Positions 31,435 to 41,800 of a stretch of DNA of 64,000 nt are shown piece by piece (positions within the stretch are counted from its first letter, which is position 1; every line of letters begins with the position of its first letter). Both the position numbers and the translations under genes were made by a program. Under the pieces are notes generated by a model. That model was not told the origin of the DNA. It saw only the letters and a program-made list of their open reading frames with translations, and made no database searches. The DNA comes from Rhizaria sp. SCN 62-66 (lineage: Eukaryota > Rhizaria, unplaced): NCBI GenBank assembly GCA_001724265.1, contig MEDY01000134.1, positions 1-64,000 on the forward strand, in the 5' to 3' direction.

Positions 31435-32438
31435 ACCTGACCGCGAGCGTGAAACTGCTACTATGCGCAAGTGGCCAACACTCTGAGTATCAGGATGAAG
31501 CGAGTGCATCGGTAGATGGAAACACAAACTAACTGTTGCTGTTTTTGCGAGGGTCACCTCGAATATTGATACGAGAGACTCGTTGCACAATAATACGTCT
31601 CATCCTTTAATGTGTAGTAGAGTGCAGTCCGTACTTATAAGTTAGATACATATGTTCTTGTACTTTGATTGTGTCAAATATTAATACAATAATTAATGTA
31701 CAACTGAATCGAGTCACGTCGTGCACGCATATCTATATATATGGCAGGTACTTTAAGATAGAGCACCCCAACAATTCATGAAATAAAGAACGGGGTGTCC
31801 ATAGCTGAATAAGAAATGTATTGGTTGTTTGGTTTTTGGAAATACGTTTTGGCTTTTTGTTTCATTATGGTTCTCTTGTTAGCTGAACTGGCGTGAGCAT
31901 CAACTGCAGAAACCTCTCCAAGCAAATCTGTGGACAACTCGTGCGAGCATAGTGTGTTGACAAACGCAGCAACACGCACGTGGTGCTCCGACTTGTAGTC
32001 GTGTTCTGCTGTCGGTATTTTTGCTTGATTTCGCAGCAGCATGTGCCATCAAAGACAAAGGTCCGTCACTGTCAATGTGGGTCACCGTGAAATGATGGCA
32101 GTCACACTGTCAGTGCTGTCAATGTTGTCACTCTCAATGCGCCCGGCCATATGGCCCCATATAAGGCGCACTCTCTCATCCGTGCTCTCTTCACCCCACT
32201 AACATAAACACACTTACACCACACACGTACACACACACAGGCACATACGTGCAGCCCGGGTGGCGCAGACTTGCTCTACCAGTCGCCATGCACGCCGTGA
32301 CCGCACTACGGTCTGTGTTCGCTCGCCGGAGTTATTTGCGCCGTGTTTTGATTGTTCTGGTTGAGGTTGAGTTCACTGCTTGTTTCCGGCTAGCTTGGTG
32401 CTTCCTTTGTTTGCTGCTAACTTGCTTGCTTGTTTGCT
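31435..32438. other. Convergent spacer with an unexpected promoter-like cluster
   Basis: Gamma-COP (+) and TIM14 (-) converge here, yet 32068-32166 carries repeated CTGTCARTG units, a GGCCATATGGCC palindrome and CCATATAAGG. The left half (31435-32060) is AT-rich with an 88-codon minus-strand frame of poor quality. Confidence 0.5.
32068..32166 (+). promoter_or_regulatory. Promoter-like cluster: CTGTCARTG repeats, palindrome and CArG/TATA-like box
   Basis: CTGTCARTG occurs at 32069-32077, 32107-32115 and 32116-32124 (the last two abut). GGCCATATGGCC lies at 32145-32156 and CCATATAAGG, a perfect CC(A/T)6GG box that also contains TATAA, at 32157-32166. A pyrimidine-rich stretch follows, then CTAACATAAACACAC near 32198. 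No established gene starts downstream on this strand for 1.4 kb. Confidence 0.45.
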
Positions 32439-32545
32439 TTAGTCGTCCTCCTCCGAGCGGCGGCGGCGCTTCTTCTCGCCGGCCTTCTTCTGCGACGCCT
32501 CAGGCACGTGGTTCGGGTCGGACACGGCGTCCTGGAAAAGCATGA
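32288..32545 (+). CDS. Doubtful 85-residue ORF downstream of the orphan promoter
   Basis: ATG 32288 is the first ATG after the promoter-like cluster. It begins MHAVTALRSVFARRSYLRR, which has the Arg-rich, acid-free look of a mitochondrial presequence, then a hydrophobic stretch. The last third overlaps TIM14 antisense and is a shadow of its codons. It could be a first exon, a short gene, or nothing. Confidence 0.2.
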   Translation: MHAVTALRSVFARRSYLRRVLIVLVEVEFTACFRLAWCFLCLLLTCLLVCFSRPPPSGGGASSRRPSSATPQARGSGRTRRPGKA

Positions 32546-32909
32546 TCTTGGCCTCGTTGACCTTACCGGCGAGCAGCGGAGAACCGCCCATATCGGGGTG
32601 ATTGAGCCGGATGATGACGCGGTACCGCTCCATCACGTGTTCCTTGGACGACGACTCGCGGCAGCCAAGAATCAGCGCGGCCTCGCGCTTGCTCATCTTA
32701 TCCTCGAACCCGCCCTCGTAGTACTGCGGTTTGACCGTCATATCGATCGGCGGGGGCGCGTCAGGCTCGGGGACCGAGTTGGCGGCGGCCTTGCCGGCGC
32801 GGAGGGCGCCGACGATGTACTTGCTGCCCAGCGCCATGGCGCCAAAGCCCAGCGAAGCGATCGCCAAGCCCATGGATTGGGCCGGGCGCGTCGGGCGCAG
32901 CGCGAGCAT
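32439..32909 (-). CDS. PAM18: Mitochondrial import motor J-protein TIM14/PAM18
   Basis: 156 residues, TAA stop, start ATG at 32907-32909 (MLALRPTRPAQSMG). A single transmembrane segment at residues about 13-36 (GLAIASLGFGAMALGSKYIV) is followed by the family hallmark QYYEGGFEDKMSKREAALIL and a J-domain with RLNHPDMGGSP (HPD at 104-106). TIM14 stimulates mitochondrial Hsp70 at the TIM23 channel. Unlike most members, it has about 45 residues after the J-domain, ending in basic and acidic clusters (KKRRRRSEEDD). A CCCCAG immediately before the ATG suggests a 5' UTR intron or an earlier exon. Divergent from RPT4. Confidence 0.93.
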   Translation of the reverse strand: MLALRPTRPAQSMGLAIASLGFGAMALGSKYIVGALRAGKAAANSVPEPDAPPPIDMTVKPQYYEGGFEDKMSKREAALILGCRESSSKEHVMERYRVIIRLNHPDMGGSPLLAGKVNEAKIMLFQDAVSDPNHVPEASQKKAGEKKRRRRSEEDD

Positions 32910-33587
32910 CTGGGGTCCGCGGGGAGTCGTCAAAGAGAAGCGAAGTTGAGGTTGCTTGGGGGGTGTTGGGGAGGGAAAAGAAAAGAGCTGGGAAAAAGGC
33001 AAGACGGGGCACTAAAGGATGAGAATTAAGGAATTGAACAAATACAATTTCGTTGATATATGGACACCCTATTAATAATCCTTTTACGGTCACTACGTGT
33101 CCCTATACGATGTTCACACAGTCCCCGCTCTCAGTGTCCTGTGTGACCGACCGAGTCGACTCGGCTGGTCGGTCGACTGACCGAGCGCCAACGGGTGACC
33201 GAGCTTTTGACTGGGACGGAAGTTAAGTCGTCTCACCACAACCGACTCTTGGTGTCTGGTGGTCAGACCTGTTCTTTTCGAGCCGCTTCAAAAAAGCGGT
33301 GCAATCTGGGTCATGGCTTCCGTCCTTTGGAGATCTGATATGTGTTTGGAACTGCCTGTGGGCGGAAACGTGCGATATCTTTGTTTGTTGTCTTCTATAT
33401 GCCTTCCTTTCTCACCAATTCGTGCCCTGATTTTCTGCTCCACTCTTTGTGTCTTCCAGACCCAACAACTAACTCTTCCCTCGCTCCCCCTCGCGCCCAG
33501 CTCAGCTCCAGTTGTGTTGTGGAACTTCATCGCTCCTGTACTCCTAATCCTGCTCTCTGTAGCGTCTACTCTCCACTCCTAAGCACA
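32910..33587. other. Bidirectional promoter spacer, TIM14 / RPT4
   Basis: Contains a perfect 14-base palindrome (33151-33164), TGACCGAG at 33178-33185 and 33196-33203, and GGAAGTTAAG at 33218-33227. The right part is pyrimidine-rich 5' leader of RPT4. Confidence 0.6.
33144..33227. promoter_or_regulatory. Cluster of TGACCGA(G) elements, palindrome and CTTAACTTCC
   Basis: TGACCGA at 33144-33150 runs into palindrome CCGAGTCGACTCGG (33151-33164). TGACCGAG follows twice, and CTTAACTTCC (minus strand) at 33218-33227. The same combination appears at 56847-56873. Confidence 0.5.
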
Positions 33588-35020
33588 ATGTCTGCCGACC
33601 CCGAGCGTGAGCGGATCATCAAGGTACGACTCTTATTTCACCACTCGCGAACGAAGGAAACCTCAAATCGAACAGTCGAACCCCAAATTGCAAGCAGCGT
33701 AACATCATATGTTTGTGTTAGACATGGTACCACGCATATCAACCATCTTCCCTATCTATCACTTTCCACTCACCCAACTTCCCGTGCTATATCTCTTTTT
33801 ACTTTATTGCTCCCATCGCCTTCCTTCCGTTGCTCCCGAACCAACACCCTCTTCGCGTGCGTCTCCCTCCGTCTTAACAGGAGTTCCGCTCCGTGTTCCG
33901 CACGCACCGCGACATTGAGGCGGCGCAGAAGAAGCTCCGCCTCGAGATCCGCGCGATGCAGCGCAAGTTCGATGAGTCCGAGGACCACCTCAAGGCGGTG
34001 CAAAACAGCGGTCAGATCATCGGTGAAGTCCTCAAGCGCCTCGACGACGACCACTTCATCGTCAAGTCCTCCTCGGGCCCGCGCTACGTCGTTGGCTGCC
34101 GCACCAAGGTCAACAAGGACAAGCTCACGGCGGGCACTCGCACGGCGCACGACATCACCACGCTGACGATTATGCGCATCCTTCCGCGCGAGGTTGACCC
34201 CATGGTGTTCAACATGGTCAACGAGGACCCGGGCGTGGTGCGCTACTCCGACATCGGCGGGCTCAACGACCAGATCCGCGAGCTCCGCGAGGTCATTGAG
34301 CTGCCTCTGTCCAACCCCGAGCTTTTCGTGCGCGTCGGCATCAAGCCGCCCAAGGGCGTGCTGCTCTACGGCCCCCCCGGTACCGGCAAGACTCTCCTCG
34401 CCAAGGCCCTGGCTAAGAACATTTCCGCCTCGTTCCTTAAGGTCGTCGCGTCGGCGATCGTGGACAAGTACATCGGCGAGTCCGCGCGCGTGATCCGCGA
34501 GATGTTCGGCTACGCTAAGGACCACCAGCCGTGCGTCATCTTCATGGACGAGATCGACGCCATCGGCGGCCGCCGCTTCTCCCAGGGTACGTCGGCGGAC
34601 CGCGAGGTGCAGCGCACGCTGATGGAGCTGCTGAACCAGCTCGACGGCTTCGAGCAGCTGGGCCAGGTCAAAATGGTGATGGCGACGAACCGTCCCGACA
34701 CGCTCGACCCCGCGCTCCTGCGCCCCGGTCGCCTGGACCGAAAAATCGAGATCCCGCTGCCCAACGACATGGCGCGGCTGGATATCCTCAAGATCCACGC
34801 CGCCAAGATGGCTAAGCGCGGCGACATCGACTTGGATGCCGTAATCAAGCTCACCGACGGGTTTAACGGCGCGGATATGCGCAACGTGTGCACCGAGGCC
34901 GGCATGTTTGCCATTCGCGTCAAGCGTGACTACGTTGTTGAGGAGGACTTCATGAAGGCGTCGCGTAAGATTGCCGAGGCCAAGAAGCTCGAGTCCAAGC
35001 TCGAGTACGAGAAGGTCTAA
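33588..35020 (+). CDS. RPT4: 26S proteasome regulatory ATPase RPT4 (PSMC6)
   Basis: Two exons: 33588-33623 (12 codons) and 33881-35020, phase 0, donor GTACGA, giving 391 residues, TAA stop. The Rpt ring of the 19S particle unfolds ubiquitinated substrates and opens the 20S gate. The N-terminal coiled coil ([20 protein letters not shown]) and OB fold ([19 protein letters not shown]) are followed by the AAA module: Walker A GPPGTGKT at about 176-183, Walker B IFMDEIDA at about 231-238, and the [23 protein letters not shown]. The C-terminus [13 protein letters not shown] is characteristic of RPT4 among the six Rpt proteins, as is YVVGCR in the OB domain. Length equals the family. Confidence 0.97.
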
Positions 35021-35837
35021 GAGCGAAGCAAGCAAGGGGCGACTAAGTGACGACCGCGAGGGTTAGTCTGATAGTGATACGTTTTTGTTTATAAGTTTGT
35101 TGTGCAATATATACGAGTATTCTAGTAAAGCTAGGGTGTATGATGCTAGCTTTGATGCATAATACTATAATTATACGAATATAATATAAATACAAAAGAA
35201 ATAACCCAAGTAAATTCGTTTAAACTTCTCGTCTCTTCTGAAGATCATTTTGCGAGTCACGATTGACGATTAAGACGCTTTTGTGAGGATAGATTTAAGT
35301 TTGTGTTAAAATCTTGCAGTCTTATCGTTATTGAGAATTTTGACAATTTAAAAATTAAGAGTTCAGTTCCGGCGATCTTTTTTTGCATCGCCCGAAATGA
35401 GAATAAGAAATGTTCAAGCAATAGAAAATGTGTAAGCCTGCTATTTTGTCAGAATAATGTACATATGCGTCACTTATAAAAGAATAAACAATAAAACAAA
35501 TTAGTAAGCACTTTATACAGTATAAAAAGAAAAGTATAGATATGTACATGCACATTTAGATGCAAAGAGACAGCAATGTATTCTAACAATGTCGCACTGG
35601 AACGCAGACAAAGTCGTCTAATGGTCTCAAAACCTTGACTAAATAACACGAAATGCCACAAAAATATATAGCATTTCCAACAAAAGAATAAAATAAAATA
35701 TACTGGTAATACAACACTGATCACAATAGTTCAACTCCATGAGTTTCTCTCGCGTCACAGAGCCGCCATAGCCTCGAGAGGTTTGTTTGGTTTTCTTCAG
35801 TCAACAAAACACTCCCATGAAAAGCGAGTCCGTCGAG
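35021..35837. other. Convergent spacer
   Basis: 3' flanks of RPT4 (+) and the RasGAP gene (-). Strongly AT-rich, with no coding or RNA signal seen. Confidence 0.5.
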
Positions 35838-38800
35838 TTAGACAAAGTGTTTGCGGATGACCCTATTGAGCAGCGCGACGGCGTCCACAGCGAGCGTCTC
35901 ATCGAGGATGAGGAAGTTCGCGTCAGGCGCCGCCCGTTCCCCGCGCTCAGCGGAGTCGCGCCCGTTGCTCTCAATCGCGAGTAGCTGCTCGAGATCGATG
36001 TCGGCTGGCACGGGGAGCACTTTCCCTGCGGTCACAGCGGGCCCTGCGGCCGCAAGGCGGTAGAGACCGCGCTCGAGCTCGGTGAACGTCCACGCCAGTG
36101 CGCGCAGCTCAGCGGGTTTCACCAGCGGCGACACGCGAGCGATAACGCCCTTGTTCACCAGCACCATGTACGTGTAGCTGCGCCACCGCAGCGGCGCGCG
36201 CGCGCCGTTCGCCGCAGACGCAGACGCAGCAGCGGCCGCAGCGGCAGCGGGCCCAGAACCCGTTGCCGCCGTGTGATTCGCGGTTGACTTCCCGGACAGT
36301 GACCGGGCCCTCGCCGCCGCCGCCGCTGCCGCCGCGACCGCCGACGGGCCGTTGTTGGTACTCGCAGCAGCGGGATTCGCGGTGTTGGCGGTGTTGCTGC
36401 GCGAGCCAGCCGCCGCCGCAGCAGCAGCGCGCGCTCCGCCGTGCATACACGCGTCTAAGTACGCCTCATACGTCGCCACACGGTCATTCAGCCGCACTCC
36501 ATGCGCGTCGACGACGGACAACACCGCGCCGAGGTGGCGGATGCGCTGCCGCGTCTCGGCCAGCACATGCGCGCGCGTGGGCAGCTCTGACAGCCACTGC
36601 GAGACCCACCGCGCGCACACGCGCTCGGACCGCGCGCAGCCGTCGGGAGCGACCTGCACTACGGCGCCCGGCGCGCTGAGGCATGCGCGCACGGTCGCCA
36701 CGGTAAGTTCGGTTGCGCTCGCGCCGCTGCTCCGGCTGCTGCTGCCGGCGTCGACGTGCGACGCCTGTGCTGCAGAGCTGAACTCGGAGGCGCGAAGAAG
36801 TTCGCCGTGCTCTGGAGCGCTGCGGGGCGTGCACAGGGCCTCGAGCATGGCGACGACGTCGGCGACCTGCTTCGAGGGGCGGAAAGCGGCGGCCGCGGCG
36901 GCGGAGGCCTCGGCGAGGGAGGACGCCACAGCCGCAGCGCCCACCGCCACACCGGCGATATTCCCCACCACAGGGCACGCCGTGTTAACGCCGTTGGCGT
37001 CAGAGACGGTGGTCGTATTAGCAGGCGCGGCGGGGTCGAGGACTGGGGCGGCGCAGCGGGCGCATTGGAGGCCCGTTTCGCCCTCGAGCGCGTCTGCGGG
37101 CGCCGCGGGGACCGCGACGGTGGCGCCGACGCTCCACGCACAGCTCGGGCACAGCACGACGACAGCGGGGGCCGCGGAGTCACAGGTACCGGCACTCATG
37201 GGGGAACTCGAGTTGAGAGACAGAGTAGCGGCGCGTGAGTTACGGTCCCAGTCAGGGTCACTATGCGCTCGCACCCACGGCAAACTCGCGCGCAGAAACC
37301 GCAGGAGCGCGGTCACGGGGGCTCGCGCCGCCCACCCGTCCGCGCCAGGCGGGCCCGACACGGGCGCTGAACCAGAGACTGAGCCTACAGCAGAGGCGGA
37401 GGCGAGGGCAGTGGGCTCGTCGTCGTCCTCCTGCAGCTCAGGCACCGTCGCAGGCGCATAATTCGATACATTACCAGAGACGGAGGCCGGGACTGAGGCA
37501 GAGAGAGGAGCGGATGTAGACGCAGATGCAAAGACCGCGGGGGTGTTAAGGTGAGACGCGACCGGGATGGGCACCGCGCGCGAGGCTGCACGGCGGAGAT
37601 CAGGCGCGCTCAACGCGTCCAGCGGCGGGAGGTATCGCAGCACGTCCAGTAAACGCCCGTAGACAAGCATGTCCGAGGCGTGGGTCGCGGCTTCGGCGGC
37701 GGCGTCGGCGGTGGCAGCCGCGCCCGCGCCGCCGAAGCCGCCACTGGGGCCGCCGCTGTGGCCGCCGCCGAGCGTGCTGTGTGAGTGGCTGTGCATGCCG
37801 CTGACGCTGACTTCCCGCGATGACCCGTGGTGGTGATGCAGTAGGTGGCCCAGCCCCCCAGCACGTGCAGTGTAGCTACCCGCACCCGCACCAGCGCCAG
37901 CGCCAGCGGTATTGGCATTACTCCGCTGCGCCGCAGCGCCGCCGCCGCCGTTGTTGCGGTGGCGCGAGGGCGACTGCGAGCGCGAGGGCTCACGCGTACC
38001 ACCATGAGTGCTGCTGGTACCCGTGGTACCCGTGGCCGGGCGGCGGCCGTCTGGCGAAGGGGACGACGACCGTGCGCGCGCCCAGTCTGCGCCGCTGTTG
38101 TTGGCGCTCACGCTCCCAACGTTGTTGTTGATCACGTTACTGTCGGTACCTGTGAGGACGCGTGAGGACGCGCCGCGCGCGAGGAGGATATGCGCGGACG
38201 GCAGCGAGCGCGCGAGCGCGGACGTCGTGATGCCGTTGTTGACGGCGCCAGCGGCCGCCGCTGCTGCAGCTGCAGCAGCGTCGGCGTTCAGACTACCGCA
38301 GGGAACACCGTTACCAATCGCCATGTTCGCGCTGGCCCCGCCGTTGCCGCCACCGAAGGCAGCAGCAGCGGAGGCGGTGGAGTCGGCGGCGCAGGCGGCG
38401 ACCGCGGCTGCGGCGGCGGCGTTCGTGGCCGCGACGGTCGACTGTACCGCGACCTGCACCGTGCTTGGGTCGCGCGGGCGCAGCACCAGCGAGCTCTGCA
38501 GCGCGGCGCGCTCGTCGTCGGCCGACAGCGCAGGCAAACCGGGGAAGAACACGGCGAGGCAGCGGCGGACTTCGCCGAGGCCGGTGCGAGATAAACCGCG
38601 TGAACCGGGATAGGACGTCGTCTCCGCGGGGGCCGCTAGAGTGCCGTCGGGGCTCGTCGCAGTCGTTAAAGGCGCGAACTCGGCCTCCCAGGCAGCGTCT
38701 TCGGCGGCGCGCGCGCGCTCGGCTTCCTCGGCGTCGTCGTCCTCGTCGTCGTGGTCACTGTCAGTGTCCGAGGCGGTGGCATTCTCGGCTTCCTCATCGC

Positions 38801-41800
38801 CGTCGCCGTCCGCTGCGTCGTCGCGGTCATCGCTGTTGCTGTTGTTGTTGAGGTTCAAGCTGCTGCTGTTGTTGTGCAGGGACGCGAGGGCGAGCGCAGC
38901 GCGGGCGCGGGCGGCGTGGGCCTTTGACGCCGCCGCCTTGCTGTTGTGACTCTTATCCGCGGCGCTCGAGTTCACAGTCACGGTCGTGGTGCTGACCGCA
39001 GTCGGAGTCGCGGGAGTGCCACCGTCGCCGCCGTTGCCATGCGCGCGATTGTTGTTGTTGTTGTTGTTACTGGCGGCGTTGGCGAGGCTCGCGAGCGGAC
39101 TGACCGTCTGGGCCAGCAGCGACACGCGGCGGAAATGACTGGCGTTGATGCCGCGCGCGCGGGCAGTGGCGACTTCGCGCACTTGGCTCGACGCCATGCC
39201 GCCGTACACAGGCTGGGCGGGCGTCGCCGCGGGCACCAGCGACGGGGACACGTGCTCAGAAGCACTGGAGACAGCTGTCACATTCGCAGTTGCTTTTGGA
39301 GATGACGTGTTGTTGTTGTCAGCAGGAGAGCCAAGCGACTTAACTTTGCTGTTGCCAGTGCGCGAGACACTCACAGACAACTTGGCCTGCTGATTGACAC
39401 TGCTAGCATTGCCACTCTTGTTTTCGCCGCTGTTGTTCATTGAGCAGACTGAGTCACTGCGCAGCGCCGCGCGCTCGGTCTCGGCGTCGACGCGCACCAC
39501 GGCGGCCATGTCGTCGAGTCGCGCGCGCAGCAGCAACAGCAGGTTATACAGCCGGCCGGCAGAGGAGAGCACGGGCTGCTGCGTCCGCAGAAGCCGCGCC
39601 AGCGCCAGAGTGTCCACTTCGCTCTCGTTCTCTCTCGCAGCGCTTGAGGCGTTCACATTGGCGTTGTTGCTGTTGCTCTGGGAGGCTGAGGAGAGGTGGC
39701 CGACGCCGACGCTGCCGGCCGTGTTTTGTTGTTGCTTGACAAGAAGCGCAGCGAGCGGCTCGACCATCGTGACGCGGCGGAAAAAGGCGCGCATTCGTGG
39801 CACGTGTCTGTCGATAAAGTCGTTACACGTGGCCATGTGTGGCTCCGAGGCCGCGTTGAACGGGTGCCCGTTGGCGATGCGCTGGACGAGCCGCGCGAGG
39901 GTCACGAGTGTCTGTCGCGCGTACCGGCTCGGCGCTGTTTGTAGCAGTTCGAACGCGTGGGGGGTCACGAGAGCCGGGTTAAGGATGCGCAAGATGAGCA
40001 GACTCCCGACGAAAGCGTACTCTTCGTCCTCAGCGAGGGCGGGGAAGCGCGCGCGGGCCGTTTCGGCAATGCGGCGGCACACCCAGCGCACGCCGTGGGG
40101 GAAGGAGTCCGCGGAGAGATATAACGCGGTCAGCAAACGCTCGGCGACTGCGAGCAAGACGGCCTAAGGAGCGCGAACGGAAATGAAGATTACACGATTG
40201 AGATAAGTGAGAAATGGGAATATCAAAAATGAATTCGATAAAAAAATAAGAAGATACACTGAAATATCAAGTTGATATGGCGCAATAGAAAGATATTTGT
40301 TGCTAAATTAACGTACTTGGCGGAAGTCCCTCTCCGCTGCGAGCACGGGCAACGACGCCAGAGCCGTTTGCTCCGCAGACGCGAGGGACATTGCGGCGCC
40401 GCTGCCACCGCTGTTGCTACCGTCACTGCTGCTGCTGTGGGTGCTGGCTTGCTGTGCGGCTGCGGCGGCGGCTTTGTACGCAGCAACCACGCCCTTGACG
40501 CTGCTGCAGTCGTTCTGCGGACTCGGTGGCGATTTGCTGCTGCTGTTGTTGTTATTGTTATTCGCACTCGAGCTCGAGTGGTTGGGCGTGTGCTGCTCCC
40601 AGTCCAGCACCAGCGCCTGCGGCCTCAGCTCCAGCCGCAGCTGCAGCCCCGCCGTGGCCTCGGCATCCTCCGCGCTGGCCCCCGGCAGCACAGGCACCGC
40701 CACGCCAGCGGCCTCCGCGCCCGCCGCGACCGTGGCCGCGGCCAGCCAGCGCACCGTGGGGCCGAGCACCTGCCGCACCGCGGCCAGCCCCGCGCCGCGG
40801 CGCGCGTAGGCAGTCAGCATCGCGCTCAGCGGCGAGTTGCCGCGGAGGAACGTACCGGCGTCGTTGCACTCCATCGCTTGGTGTGTGATGGCGCCCGCGA
40901 AGAGATCCAGCAGCGCCTGCTCCAGCGCGCCGTCGGCCGGGTCGCCGAAGAGCTCCAGCACGACGCTCTGCACCAGCGCGTCGGCGCGGCCGAAGGACAC
41001 GATCCAGTCGGCGGAGTCGCGGCCGACGACATGCGCGAGGGCAGCCAGCAGTCCGGGCCGCCGCTGCAGCACGAAGACGAGCGCCTCGGCCGCGCCGCGC
41101 TGGGCGCGGGACAGACGCAGCGTCTGCGGCTCAGTGGCAGCCGCAGCCGCCGTCGCAGTCCCACCAGTCGGAGCCGCCGCAGCTTGCGCACCGGCGGCGT
41201 TGGGGCCTGTTGAGGAGGACTGGGACTGCGCGGGCGCGGGAGTGATGCCGAGCTCAGTGGCGTTGGGGGGCAGCGAGGCGCCCATAGGCCGCGCACTCGC
41301 CGCCGCCGCAGCAGCAGCGGCGGCGGCGGCAGCGGCGGCGGCGGCGGCAGCTTCACGCTCTTTCGCGGATTTGCTGCTGTTGCTGCTCGAGTTGTTGTTG
41401 TTATTACGGGCAGTGGCAACGTTGTGGATGTGGAGCTGGATCCGCGAGTCTAGCCCCGCGACGGTGCGTTCGAGCGCGAAGTTGCGCTGCGAGGCCCTGA
41501 GCGCGCGCAGTCGCAGCGCGGCGGCGCGGGCGCTGGCGCGGTGCAAAGACAGGGCGGCGGCGGCGGAGTCGGCCCGGAGACACGCCAGCACGGCCCTGAG
41601 CGAGGCGACGGTGACCGCGCCGGCGCCGCTCCCGCCGCTCTTGGACTGGGGGTAAGCGTGCGCGTGGCCGTGGCCGCCGCTGAGGGGGTGGCCGTGGGCG
41701 GAGGTCGCGGCGGCGGCGGTGGTCGGGGTCAAGGGAACCGAGGCGGCGGCGGCGGCGGCCAGCGCGAAGCTCGCACTGCTGTCGTTCGCAGCCGCAGTCG

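Noticed and set aside
31776-32042. 88-codon minus-strand frame starting ATG in the gamma-COP/TIM14 spacer
   Set aside because: Codon use unlike the real genes and no recognisable features; kept only as a weak possibility.
33770-35035. 421-codon open frame antisense to RPT4
   Set aside because: Shadow of the high-GC3 sense codons of a certain gene; no recognisable domain.
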